Assembly (NCBI RefSeq): GCF_015679185.1
Contig: NZ_CP064939.1
Span: forward strand, 5,208,001-5,272,000
DNA: 64,000 nucleotides
Reading direction: 5' to 3'
DNA from: Pedobacter endophyticus
Lineage (GTDB): Bacteria > Bacteroidota > Bacteroidia > Sphingobacteriales > Sphingobacteriaceae
The number at the start of each line of letters is the position of its first letter. Within the stretch, counting starts at the first letter, position 1. A model generated the notes under the pieces. It saw only the letters and a program-made list of their open reading frames with translations. It did not search any database and was not told the DNA's origin. Made by a program: the position numbers and the translations under genes. Positions 34,051 through 43,073 of the stretch are shown in pieces.

Positions 34051-36084
34051 ATGATTAAAACATCCTTTTTTAACAGAGATTTAAGCTGGCTCAAATTTAA
34101 CGAACGCATTTTAATGGAGGCCGGGCGCAGTTCGGTGCCTGTTTTGGAGCGCATTAAGTTTTTGTCGATTTTTTCATCAAATCTCGACGAATTTTACCGC
34201 GTGAGAATGCCCGTTCTTTTGGCGCTCGAGAAATTGAGTAACCGCAATGATAACGACATAAAAATTGATGATGACCTTTTAAGTTCCGCCAATGCGCTTA
34301 TTTTAACTCAACAACAGCAGTACGGAAAAATATTGAAGGAATCGATTATTCCTGAATTGAAAATCCACCATATCAATTTAATCTATGGCGAGGCGTACCC
34401 AGAGCATATTCGAAAACCAGTTACCCAGTACTTTTTAAGTCAGGTTCTCGCATTTTTACAGCCTGTTTATTTAAATGAGGATACTGATTTCTTCCCATCC
34501 AATAACGAGCTTTATTTCGTTGTTACCTTAAAAAATAACGAAGCCGATAAATCGGTTATCTTAAACATCCCCTCTAACGAGTTACCCCGGTTTTATAAGG
34601 TTGAAGATGGGGGCCAGACTTTTGTACTATTTCTTGATGACATCATCCGCTTCCATCTTGATCGGGTTTTTCCAAACCATGAAGTGAGCGGTTGCTACAG
34701 TTTTAAGGTTACAAGGGATGCCGAAATCGACCTCAAGGATGAATACGCTGGCAACCTTTCTGAGCAGCTCGAAAAGCAGTTATTAAAACGCGATTTGGGA
34801 CTCGCTACGCGTTTTCTTCATCAACCCGGCATCCCAAAAGAAGTCATCAGCTTGCTAAAAACAGTTTTTAACCTTAAAAAAGCCAATAGTATAGCAGGCG
34901 GCCAGTACCATAATTTAAAAGATTTGATGGGCTTTCCCATTAAAAACGCACAGCTTTCGAACATGGAGTGGCCAAAAATTCCGAGTACCGATAGTATCAA
35001 CGGAACGCTTACCGACGCGATTTATAAGAAAGATATCATTGTTCATACCCCGTACCAAAGTTACGATAGTGTTTTGCGCTTTTTTAACGAAGCTGCCATT
35101 GATGAAACCGTTAAAGAGATTTATGTAACGCTTTACCGGGTAGCCAGCGATTCGAAAATTGTTAATGCGTTGATTAGTGCCGCTAAAAACGGTAAGAAAG
35201 TTACCGTATTGGTTGAGCTTAAGGCACGTTTTGATGAGGCAAACAATATCAAATGGGCAAAAAAAATGAAAGCTGTTGGGGTCGATATTATTTACAGCGT
35301 AACGGCATTGAAGGTGCACGCCAAGGTGGCTCTGGTTAAGCGAAAGGTGGGTTCGAGAATGCATTATGTAGGCTTGTTTGCAACGGGTAACTTTAACGAG
35401 AGTACAGCCGCTTTTTATACCGATCACATCTTAATGACGGCGAATAAAGAGATGTTGAGGGAAGTAGAGCTGTTGTTCATCTTTTTGGCCAAGCGCAAAA
35501 AGCCCACCTCATCAGATCTTATCGAATTTAAGCAGCTTTTGGTGGCGCAATTTAACCTTCAAACTGCTTTTTTAGCTTTAATAGCACGAGAAATTGAGCA
35601 TGCAAAAAATGGTCAGCCCGCGGCAATTACCATTAAGATGAACAATCTTGAAGAGAAAGTTTTGATTGAAAAGCTTTACGAGGCATCGCAGGTGGGGGTT
35701 AAAATAGAACTTATTATCAGAAGTATATGCCGATTGATTCCAGGAGTAAAGGGAATGAGCGAGAACATCAAAATCATCAGAATTGTAGATCGGTATCTTG
35801 AACATGGTCGGATTTTTGTGTTCCATAATCTCGGAAAAAATGATGTCTATTTGGGCTCTGCCGATTGGATGAACAGGAACATCTACCGAAGAATAGAGGT
35901 TTGCTTTCCAATTAACGATGCCGAAATTAAACAAGAACTTTTGGATATCATCGATATTCAGAAACACGACAACGTTCAGGCTGTTACTATTAACGAAAAC
36001 ATGGACAACGTAGCGGTTGAAAAAACTGGCGCCGCTGTTTCATCGCAACATGCCATTTACCAATATTTGAAAAACAAAAAATAA
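34051..36084 (+). CDS. ppk1: Polyphosphate kinase 1
   Basis: A 677-residue enzyme that makes inorganic polyphosphate reversibly from ATP. The N-terminal domain starts FFNRDLSWLKFNERILMEA, then LKFLSIFSSNLDEFYRVRMP, the family's hallmark. The phospholipase-D-like halves carry the two catalytic His residues: His423 in LKVHAKVALV (autophosphorylated, as His435 in E. coli) and His585 in YLEHGRIFVFHN. The length is close to E. coli PPK1 (688). It is translated directly after the HD-PycTM fusion, which is the notable feature, and is followed 10 bp later by a beta-propeller lipoprotein gene in the same direction. Confidence 0.97.
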   Translation: MIKTSFFNRDLSWLKFNERILMEAGRSSVPVLERIKFLSIFSSNLDEFYRVRMPVLLALEKLSNRNDNDIKIDDDLLSSANALILTQQQQYGKILKESIIPELKIHHINLIYGEAYPEHIRKPVTQYFLSQVLAFLQPVYLNEDTDFFPSNNELYFVVTLKNNEADKSVILNIPSNELPRFYKVEDGGQTFVLFLDDIIRFHLDRVFPNHEVSGCYSFKVTRDAEIDLKDEYAGNLSEQLEKQLLKRDLGLATRFLHQPGIPKEVISLLKTVFNLKKANSIAGGQYHNLKDLMGFPIKNAQLSNMEWPKIPSTDSINGTLTDAIYKKDIIVHTPYQSYDSVLRFFNEAAIDETVKEIYVTLYRVASDSKIVNALISAAKNGKKVTVLVELKARFDEANNIKWAKKMKAVGVDIIYSVTALKVHAKVALVKRKVGSRMHYVGLFATGNFNESTAAFYTDHILMTANKEMLREVELLFIFLAKRKKPTSSDLIEFKQLLVAQFNLQTAFLALIAREIEHAKNGQPAAITIKMNNLEEKVLIEKLYEASQVGVKIELIIRSICRLIPGVKGMSENIKIIRIVDRYLEHGRIFVFHNLGKNDVYLGSADWMNRNIYRRIEVCFPINDAEIKQELLDIIDIQKHDNVQAVTINENMDNVAVEKTGAAVSSQHAIYQYLKNKK

Positions 36085-36094
36085 TTTCCATTCT

Positions 36095-36997
36095 ATGAAT
36101 ACCTTTAAAATCTCAACTACTTCTATTTTAGTATTGTTAACAGTCGTTTTTATGGGCGCATCGTGTGTAAATGCAAACAACGACGATAAAAAGTCGTCGG
36201 ATAAAGCTGCGGCTGCCGAGGGCCCAAAGCCCGTACTTCCGTACGATCTCGATAATCCTGTTGAATACAATATGCCTCAAAGCTTGTTCGAAATCTCTGG
36301 AATTACATTTCATAATGGCAACGCCAACAAGGTTTTTGCAATTCAGGATGAAGACGGCGATTTGTTCCACCTGGGTTTGACCGATAAGCAGGCGCAATCG
36401 ACAAAATTTGGAGGGAAGGGCGATTATGAGGATTTGGCTATTGTGAATGATCACGTAATCATCTTAAAAAGCAATGGCGAACTGCACCATTTCCCGATTG
36501 CCGAGATTAACAAGGCCGAAGTTGCTGATGTAATTAAAACAAAAGACCTGGTACCAAAGGCCGAATACGAAGGATTGGCGGCTGATGAGAAAGCGGGCAC
36601 AATTTATATTTTAACCAAGGAAGTAAAAAAAGGCAAGTCGAACCAAACGGATATCTTTTCATTTCAGTTTAATGGCGGCAAATTCGAACCGGGTGATACT
36701 TACGCCTTAGCAAATAAAGATATTGAGTCGGTATCTGGAGAATCGAAGGTAAAGTTCCGGCCATCGGCGCTAGCAAAAAACCCATCAACAGGCGAGTGGT
36801 ACATCTTATCGTCGATTAACAAAATGCTCGTAACTACCGATGCAAATTTTAAAGTTAAAGCCGCATATCCGCTAAAAGGCGATCTTTTTAACCAGCCCGA
36901 AGGAATCGCATTTGATAAAGACAACAACCTTTACATTTCTAACGAGGGAGGAACACTATCGGCTGGTAATATATTGATGTTTAAATTGAAAAAGTAA
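36095..36997 (+). CDS. SdiA-regulated/phytase-like beta-propeller lipoprotein
   Basis: A 300-residue lipoprotein: hydrophobic signal then FMGASCVNAN with a lipidation Cys. The core has evenly spaced beta-propeller repeats beginning with LFEISGITFHNGNANKVFAIQDEDG and ending QPEGIAFDKDNNLYISNEGG, the pattern of the SdiA-regulated and phytase/esterase-like propellers. The acidic loops (DEDGD, GKGDYEDL) resemble metal-binding sites of that group. It would sit on the periplasmic or surface side. Coming 10 bp after ppk1 and with a phosphoesterase-barrel gene beyond a repeat block, it may act on phosphate esters, but binding without catalysis is as possible. Confidence 0.8.
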   Translation: MNTFKISTTSILVLLTVVFMGASCVNANNDDKKSSDKAAAAEGPKPVLPYDLDNPVEYNMPQSLFEISGITFHNGNANKVFAIQDEDGDLFHLGLTDKQAQSTKFGGKGDYEDLAIVNDHVIILKSNGELHHFPIAEINKAEVADVIKTKDLVPKAEYEGLAADEKAGTIYILTKEVKKGKSNQTDIFSFQFNGGKFEPGDTYALANKDIESVSGESKVKFRPSALAKNPSTGEWYILSSINKMLVTTDANFKVKAAYPLKGDLFNQPEGIAFDKDNNLYISNEGGTLSAGNILMFKLKK

Positions 36998-37536
36998 AAT
37001 AGTCCGAAAGTCAGGAGTCACCGGGATGAAATTTAAGATAAACAACTGATAACCATTGCTCCGATTATATGCTGCAAACTTTGACTCTACCCACAGTCCC
37101 ATTTCCCCCTTCGAAGGGGGGCAGGGGGATGAATGTTGAAAGTGAGAAGGGATTGGTAAGCGTAAATTTAAATCAGAAAGCAGGTGATCATCCCCCAACC
37201 CCCTTCAAAGGGGGACGGCATCTATGAAAGGTAGAAACAATTGAGAACCAGTGCTCTGGTTAACGATTTGCAGGGCTAGTTTAAGCACAGTCCCATTTGC
37301 CCCTTTGAAGGAGGCAGGGGATGATTTTAAAATAAAGCACTGATAGCCAATGCTCTGGTTAACGATTTGCAGGGCTAGTTTAAGCACAGTCCCATTTGCC
37401 CCTTCAAAGGGGGACGGCGTCTATGAAAGGTAGAAACAATTGAGAACCAATGGTCTGGATAACGATTTGCAGGGATAGTTTAAGCACAGGCCTATTTCCC
37501 CCTTCGAAGGGGGCAGGGGGATGATTTTATAAACAT
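36998..37536. repeat. Palindromic repeat array, upstream part (around the DUF559 gene)
   Basis: At least five copies of a GC-rich palindrome CCCCCTTCGAAGGGGG (or the near forms CCCCTTTGAAGG and CCCCTTCAAAGGGGG) are present near 37101, 37201, 37303, 37399 and 37500, each about 100 bp from the next and flanked by similar sequence: AACGATTTGCAGGG upstream and a TGATTTT or CTATGAAAGG end. There is no gene here; small frames repeat the same peptides. The palindromes can form stable hairpins in DNA or RNA. Confidence 0.88.
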
Positions 37537-37947
37537 ATGAACAACAATAATTACAACCAAAAACTAAAAAGTTTTGCCAGGTCGCACCGAAAAGATGGCA
37601 CCAAGGCAGAAATAAGATTGTGGTGCGAGTTGTTGAGAAATAAGCAAATGTTAGGGTATCCATTTTTAAGACAGAGACCAATTGGAGATTACATCGTTGA
37701 TTTTTTCTCCAAGGATTTAAAGTTAATCATTGAGGTAGACGGTCTTACGCATAACTGGGCGGGTCAGTTTGAAAAGGATAAAAAACGCGAACTAGCCTTA
37801 ATAGAATTAGGTTTTAATATAATAAGATTTAACGACAATGAAATAATGGATGATATAGAAAATGTGAATCGGACAATCCAAAATTATATATTGGAAAGAG
37901 AAGAGAGTCATCCCCCAACCCCCTTCGAAGGGGGACAGCATCTATGA
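37537..37947 (+). CDS. DUF559 (Vsr-like) endonuclease-domain protein
   Basis: A 136-residue protein with the DUF559/PD-(D/E)XK endonuclease-like fold, relatives of Vsr very-short-patch repair nucleases. Visible motifs: SFARSHRKDGTKAEIRLWCELLRN, then LRQRPIGDYIVDFFSKDLKLIIEVDGLTH, where Asp, Glu and Asp form the active-site set, and ELGFNIIRFNDNEIM. Residues after about 122 (SHPPTPFEGGQHL) are read from the flanking palindrome, so the native stop may be lost or the gene was captured with its repeats. It lies in the middle of the array, with palindrome copies on both sides. No methyltransferase or mismatch-repair partner is near. Confidence 0.88.
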   Translation: MNNNNYNQKLKSFARSHRKDGTKAEIRLWCELLRNKQMLGYPFLRQRPIGDYIVDFFSKDLKLIIEVDGLTHNWAGQFEKDKKRELALIELGFNIIRFNDNEIMDDIENVNRTIQNYILEREESHPPTPFEGGQHL

Positions 37948-38559
37948 AAGGTAGAAAGAATTGATAACCAGTGGTTTGGTTAACGATTTTTTGGGTCAGT
38001 TTAAGCACAAGCCTATTTCTCTCTTCCATGGGGCGGGGGTTTAATTTAATATCAAGAACTGAGAACCATTGCTCCGATTATATGCTGCAGAACTCTGACT
38101 CTACCCACAGTCCCATTTCCCCCTTCGAAGGGGGCAGAGGGATGAAATTTAAGATAAAGAACTGAGAACCATTACTCCGATTATATGCTACAGCACTTTG
38201 ACTCTACCCACCGTCCCATTTCCCCCTTCGAAGGGGGCAGGGGGATGAATTTAATATCGAGAACTGAGAAACATTGCTCCGATTATATGGTGCAGAACTC
38301 TGACTCTACCCACATTCCCATTTCCCCCTTCGAAGGGGGCAGGGGGATGAAATTTAAGATAAAGAACTGAGAACCATTGCTCCGATTATATGCTACAGAA
38401 CTTTGACTCTACCCACAGTCCCATTTCCCCCTTCGAAGGGGGCAGGGGGATGACTTTTGAAAACCACAAAAAATAAAAAGACAGCGCCCACTAATAACGG
38501 TTTGCGGTGCTGATCTTAAAATATTAAATTTAAACGGTATTATCAAGAATACGCTTACT
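37948..38559. repeat. Palindromic repeat array, downstream part, ~104-bp period
   Basis: Starting with the copy at the gene's 3' end (about 37920) and a decayed one near 38010, four nearly identical copies of CATTTCCCCCTTCGAAGG... follow near 38118, 38222, 38324 and 38428, spaced about 104 bp. Between palindromes lies a conserved strand AACCATTGCTCCGATTATATGC followed by TCTACCCAC. After 38460 the sequence is unique up to the next gene. The small frames at 37971-38370 are repeat translations. Confidence 0.88.
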
Positions 38560-41500
38560 ATGATTAAAACATTTACCCTAGCTATAATCTCAATTTTAAC
38601 CTTTTTCGTGGCTTCTGCGCAGGAAGATGTGAAATATCGGGTGATACTTTTTGGCGATGCTGGTGAAATGAATCCTGCACAAATGCAGGATTTAAAAAAT
38701 GCTGCCAAACAGATCATCCCGAAAAAGACCACTGTGCTTTACCTCGGCGATAACATTTATCCCACCGGAATGGGTTTGCCGGGAAGTGTAGAAGAAGAAG
38801 AGACAAAGAAAATCCTGAGATCGCAATTTGAGCCGATGCGGGCGATGGGAGCGGCGGTTTATTTTTTGCCCGGCAATCACGATTGGGATAAATCGGGGCC
38901 AAAGGGCTTAGCCAAAATCAAGGCTCAGGATGATTACCTGAAGGCTCAAAATGATCCGTTATTAAAGCTCATACCCGACAACGGCTGTCCAGATCCTGTG
39001 GCAATAAAACTTACCGACAAGCTTACCATCATCGCTTACGACAGCGAGTGGTGGCTTTTTCCGTACAACAAATCAAACTCTGCGGGCGAATGTGAATGCC
39101 GCACAAAGGACGAAGTACTGGTACGAATGGAGCAATTATTAGAGCAAAATAAAGATAAAATGATTTTGCTGGCCTCGCACCATCCTTTTCAAAGTTATGG
39201 GCCGCACGGGGGCTACTTCAATTTACGTAACTACTTTTTTCCGCTAACCTCGCTAAATAAAAATCTATACATCCCGATGCCTGTTATTGGGGCGATTTAT
39301 CCTTTGCTGAGGTCGACTTTATTGAGTCCTGAAGATTTAAATCATCCGGCCTATAAAGATATGATCAAATCGGTTACTGGCGTTTTTGGCGATTATCCGA
39401 ATGTAACCTATGTTGCCGGCCACGAACATGGCTTGCAGCTTATAAAAAGCAAGCAACTTCAAATTGTAAGTGGTTCGGGTTCAAAAGTATCGCCCAATAA
39501 GCAGGGAAAAAACTCACTGTTTCACGAAATGCAACAGGGTTATGTGGTTGCAGATCAGCTAACGAACAACGATATGCGGTACGAATATTATATTTATTCC
39601 GATACCAGTGTAAAAAGGGTTTACAGCTATACCAAAAAGTTTGAAGTGATCCCGGCGAAAGTGAGGAACCGCGATAAGCCCATTACGGCTGATAGTATTT
39701 TTGTAAGGATTAAGCCTGAATACGATAGTGTAGGCCGGTTCCATCGGTTTCTGTTTGGCGAGAATTATCGCAAAGAATATGCCCAACGGACGAAGGTTCC
39801 GGTGTTGCATGTTTCAAAAATGATGGGTGGATTAAAAGCCACACAGCGGGGCGGCGGCAATCAATCTCGCTCATTGCGCCTCGAAGATAAAAATGGCAAA
39901 GAATATGTGCTGCGGAGTGTAGAAAAATACCCGGAAGTGCTATTGCCCGAAGGACTGAGAAACACTTTTGCCAAAGACATCATTAAAGATAACATGTCGG
40001 CCCAGCATCCTTTTTCGGCATTGGTAGTGCCCGAGTTGGCCAAGGCGGCTAATATTCCGCATAGCAACCCGATTATTGGCTGGGTTTCGCCAGATGATGG
40101 CCTTGGAGAGTTTGAATCGGCATTTGCAAATACGCTTTGCCTTTTTGAAGAAAGAGAACCTGTTGGCGAATCGGACAGTTCGCCCAAAATGGATAAGAAG
40201 TTAACCGACGACAACGACAACAAACTGGATGGCCCGGGATGGGTAAGGGCGAGAGCGCTTGATGTATTACTGGGCGATTGGGACCGGCACGAAGATCAAT
40301 GGCGCTGGAAGGAAACGAAAACGAAAGACGGCTCAAATTATACCCCTGTGCCCAGAGATCGCGATCAGGTATTTTTTATGTCTGATGGTTTTATGCAACG
40401 TTACACGCAAAGCTCCTCTTTATTGCCTATGATGCAGGGTTACGAACGCCCGATTAAAAATATCAACTGGTTTTTATGGGAGGGAAGGGAAATCAGTAGC
40501 CGTTGGACAGCCAACATCGACGAAGAGGAATTTGATAAAATCGTTCGCGATTTCTGTGCAAACTATAACGATGAAGTGTTTGAAAAAGCCCTGCGCAAGC
40601 TTCCTGAACCGAGTTACTCGCTACATCACGACGTGTTTTTGGCAACCCTGCGCGAGCGTATTGCCAATATGCCTAAAATGATGAATGATTATTATCACTT
40701 CTTCAACCGAATTGTGGACATAGAGTTAACCAACAAGAATGAGCTGATTAAAGTTACCGACACTAAAAACGATGGGCTTCGGGTAAAAATCAATAAAATA
40801 TCGAAAGAAGGGAACATCAAAGATGAATTATTCGACCGCAAGTTCGATCCGAAAGTTACAAAGGAGCTTCGCATTTACATGCACAATGGAAAAGATAGCC
40901 TCTTATTAGATAATAAAAATTCAAAGATCAAAATTCGGATTATCGGCGGCAAAGGCGACAAGTATTACGATTTTGCAAATAGTAACGGTAAGGTTAAACT
41001 GTATGGCAGAACCGACAAAGCAACCTACGAAGGCGAAGATAAAGATCGAATCAGAAAAATCATTTCAAATGATACGGCAAACTTCAGCTACATCCCGAAA
41101 GATATGTACCGCAGAAATTCGTGGCTGATCAATGCGGGTTACAATAATGACGATGGTGTTTTACTCGGTTTAATTTATAATCAAACCAACCCTGGGTTCA
41201 GAAAACAGCCTTGGGGAAACTCGCAAACCGTTTCATTTTTGCACTCATTTTCTACCCGGGCCTACCGATTTAATTATAAAGGAGAATGGTTAAAGGCCTT
41301 AGGTAAGGGCGATTTGGTAGTTAACGGGAATGTGTATGCACCAAACAATACACAAAATTTCTTTGGGCTTGGCAACGACACCCGTTTCGATGAACATGGC
41401 GATGATATTAAATATTACCGGGCAAGGTTTAGTCTGTATCAGGTTGATGCGGCGATACGTTGGCGGCGACCAAAATCGACGTTTTCTGTAGGCCCGTCCT

Positions 41501-42165
41501 ATCAATATTACACATTTGATCAAGATGATAATCAGGGGCGTTTCATATTGGAGCAAAGCAAGTTGCACTCCGCCGATAGCTCAACGGTACGCAACGAGAA
41601 AATGTTTGCCGGGGCAACCGTTAACTTCATCAACAATACCCGCGATAATGATTTGCTGCCAACATTAGGAAGTTATGTCGATTTTAAGCTCGTAGGCTTT
41701 AAGGGCATCAATAAATATTCAAATTCGTTCGGTCAGTTTACGGGCAGCATTTCCCTTTATAAAAACCTCGATGGAAGAAAGAACTTCATTTTCGCCGATC
41801 GGTTTGGCGGCGGTTTTACCATAGGAAAGCCCGCATATTACCAGTCGCTGTTTCTTGGCGGGCAGGGCAATTTATTGGGTTACCGTCAGTTCAGGTTTGC
41901 TGGTGAGCACCTATTCTACAATAATTTAGAGCTCAGAGCCAAACTAGGTGATTTAGTAAGCTACGTTTTACCCGGGCAGGTCGGCTTATTAGGTTTTTAC
42001 GATGTAGGCCGCGTGTGGAAGCGAAACGAAGTTTCGGATACCTGGCACCACGGCGTTGGCGGAGGGGTATATTTCGCTCCGGCATCACTCACAGTTGTTC
42101 GATTTATAGTGGGTCATTCTACAGATGGCTGGTATCCTTACGTTTCGCTAAACTTTAGGTACTAA
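38560..42165 (+). CDS. Metallophosphoesterase + kinase-like segment + BamA-type outer-membrane barrel fusion
   Basis: A 1201-residue protein with a signal peptide (residues 1-20). Residues 25-345 are a calcineurin-type metallophosphoesterase: FGDAGE (32-37), LGDNIYP (62-68), GNHDW (105-109), SHHPF (206-210) and GHEHG (287-291). Residues about 420-620 look like a protein-kinase-type fold: glycine-rich RGGGNQSRSLRLED, a VLRSVEKY strand, then GDWDRHEDQW (572-581) and VPRDRDQVF (597-605), resembling the DRH...D of Fam20/HipA-like kinases. Residues about 850-1201 form a surface-antigen barrel (GGQGNLLGYRQFRFAGEHLFYNNLELRA; terminal aromatic YVSLNFRY). It thus should display a periplasmic phosphatase on a barrel. 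Whether the middle is an active kinase is not shown. Confidence 0.9.
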   Translation: MIKTFTLAIISILTFFVASAQEDVKYRVILFGDAGEMNPAQMQDLKNAAKQIIPKKTTVLYLGDNIYPTGMGLPGSVEEEETKKILRSQFEPMRAMGAAVYFLPGNHDWDKSGPKGLAKIKAQDDYLKAQNDPLLKLIPDNGCPDPVAIKLTDKLTIIAYDSEWWLFPYNKSNSAGECECRTKDEVLVRMEQLLEQNKDKMILLASHHPFQSYGPHGGYFNLRNYFFPLTSLNKNLYIPMPVIGAIYPLLRSTLLSPEDLNHPAYKDMIKSVTGVFGDYPNVTYVAGHEHGLQLIKSKQLQIVSGSGSKVSPNKQGKNSLFHEMQQGYVVADQLTNNDMRYEYYIYSDTSVKRVYSYTKKFEVIPAKVRNRDKPITADSIFVRIKPEYDSVGRFHRFLFGENYRKEYAQRTKVPVLHVSKMMGGLKATQRGGGNQSRSLRLEDKNGKEYVLRSVEKYPEVLLPEGLRNTFAKDIIKDNMSAQHPFSALVVPELAKAANIPHSNPIIGWVSPDDGLGEFESAFANTLCLFEEREPVGESDSSPKMDKKLTDDNDNKLDGPGWVRARALDVLLGDWDRHEDQWRWKETKTKDGSNYTPVPRDRDQVFFMSDGFMQRYTQSSSLLPMMQGYERPIKNINWFLWEGREISSRWTANIDEEEFDKIVRDFCANYNDEVFEKALRKLPEPSYSLHHDVFLATLRERIANMPKMMNDYYHFFNRIVDIELTNKNELIKVTDTKNDGLRVKINKISKEGNIKDELFDRKFDPKVTKELRIYMHNGKDSLLLDNKNSKIKIRIIGGKGDKYYDFANSNGKVKLYGRTDKATYEGEDKDRIRKIISNDTANFSYIPKDMYRRNSWLINAGYNNDDGVLLGLIYNQTNPGFRKQPWGNSQTVSFLHSFSTRAYRFNYKGEWLKALGKGDLVVNGNVYAPNNTQNFFGLGNDTRFDEHGDDIKYYRARFSLYQVDAAIRWRRPKSTFSVGPSYQYYTFDQDDNQGRFILEQSKLHSADSSTVRNEKMFAGATVNFINNTRDNDLLPTLGSYVDFKLVGFKGINKYSNSFGQFTGSISLYKNLDGRKNFIFADRFGGGFTIGKPAYYQSLFLGGQGNLLGYRQFRFAGEHLFYNNLELRAKLGDLVSYVLPGQVGLLGFYDVGRVWKRNEVSDTWHHGVGGGVYFAPASLTVVRFIVGHSTDGWYPYVSLNFRY

Positions 42166-42262
42166 TATTGGTGCGATTGCTGATTGAGTGAACTGGTTGA
42201 TTGTTAGATCCTGATAGCTATCTGGAGGTTAATTGTTTATAATTTTCTTAAATTTGATAGTA

Positions 42263-42487
42263 ATGACTTACCAAGTAGATATATTAGATCCCAAGGCTGA
42301 CAAGTTGCTACATGATCTTGCTGACTTAAAATTAATTGCTATTTCAAAAGCTTCTAACGATCCCTTTTTGACTATAGTTAATCGGCTACGAACAAATGCC
42401 GCTGTAAACCCGCCTACCTTACAAGAAATAACAAAAGAAGTTGAAAATGTAAGGTCAAAACATTATGCCGGTAAAAACAAGGCATAG
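42263..42487 (+). CDS. Type II antitoxin-like small protein
   Basis: A 74-residue protein starting TYQVDILDPKADKLLHDLADLKLIAI. Start at the ATG 42263, not at the upstream ATT-like run. The pattern matches Bacteroidota antitoxins that precede PIN-domain toxins: a DNA-binding or swapped-hairpin N-terminus followed by an Asn/Pro-rich helix (NPPTLQEITKEVENVRSK) that binds the toxin. Its end overlaps a PIN-toxin start (42465), which is broken. It may now be an orphan that decays, or may keep silencing a homologous toxin elsewhere. Confidence 0.7.
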   Translation: MTYQVDILDPKADKLLHDLADLKLIAISKASNDPFLTIVNRLRTNAAVNPPTLQEITKEVENVRSKHYAGKNKA

Positions 42488-42566
42488 AATTATTATTGAT
42501 ACAAATCTTGATCCTAATGCTAAAATTAGATCAATAGCATTAAGATTCCCGCCTGCGCGGGAATGA
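42465..42566 (+). pseudogene. Truncated PIN-domain toxin
   Basis: The ATG at 42465 overlaps the antitoxin and reads MPVKTRHRIIIDTNL, the first strand of a PIN-domain ribonuclease with the first catalytic Asp in IIIDTN. After about 20 residues it runs into the repeat element at 42537 (TTAAGATTCCCGCCTGCG) and stops at 42564-42566. The rest of the domain, including the other acidic residues, is absent, so there is no active toxin. Confidence 0.75.
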
Positions 42567-43005
42567 CGACCTATGAATAGAAATGTGCCCACACGATAGA
42601 ACCAACATGATAGACAGTAATACATAAGAAACAAATTGCTTTAAAAAAATTATAAGATTTGCTATGTACGCCATGCGCCCCCCTTCGAAGGGGGGAGTGC
42701 CAAAGGCATCCCTTTGGGAGGAGATGATCCAAGAAAATTCTTCTTCCTTGTGAAGATCCCGGTGTTTTTCGCTTGCGCAGCCCTTCCGAATAAGGTACGA
42801 ACAAGTCTCTGAAAAGGGAGAATGATACAAGCGTTAGCCCAGACTTATAAATGATTATAAGCTATTGCAAACCAATGCCATTGCTACACTTCAGAAGGCA
42901 CAATACGGCATTAAAAAACTTTAGGTACTAAATTTGCGTAACTTATTTAGAATCTCATCATCCAAGTATTACGTTAGGCAGACTAATGTTGCTTTGGGTA
43001 GTGCG
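42537..43005. repeat. Intergenic repeats: REP-like hairpin and palindrome
   Basis: The hairpin TTCCCGCCTGCGCGGGAA (about 42545-42563) is a common dispersed element in this window. A CCCCCCTTCGAAGGGGGG palindrome follows near 42678, the same motif as in the DUF559 array but isolated. Otherwise no gene; the minus-strand frames across 42540-42830 translate repeats. Confidence 0.75.
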
Positions 43006-43013
43006 TATCTTTG
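43006..43013 (+). promoter_or_regulatory. -7 promoter element, TATCTTTG
   Basis: An exact TAnnTTTG match, with the start site expected near 43020, about 54 nt before the ATG of the large GAF-like gene. A clear -33 TTTG at the right spacing is missing, so confidence is limited. Confidence 0.5.
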
Positions 43014-43073
43014 CAATGAATTAATAACTAATTACATAACCTTTAAATTTTACACTATAGCAAAACTTATACA

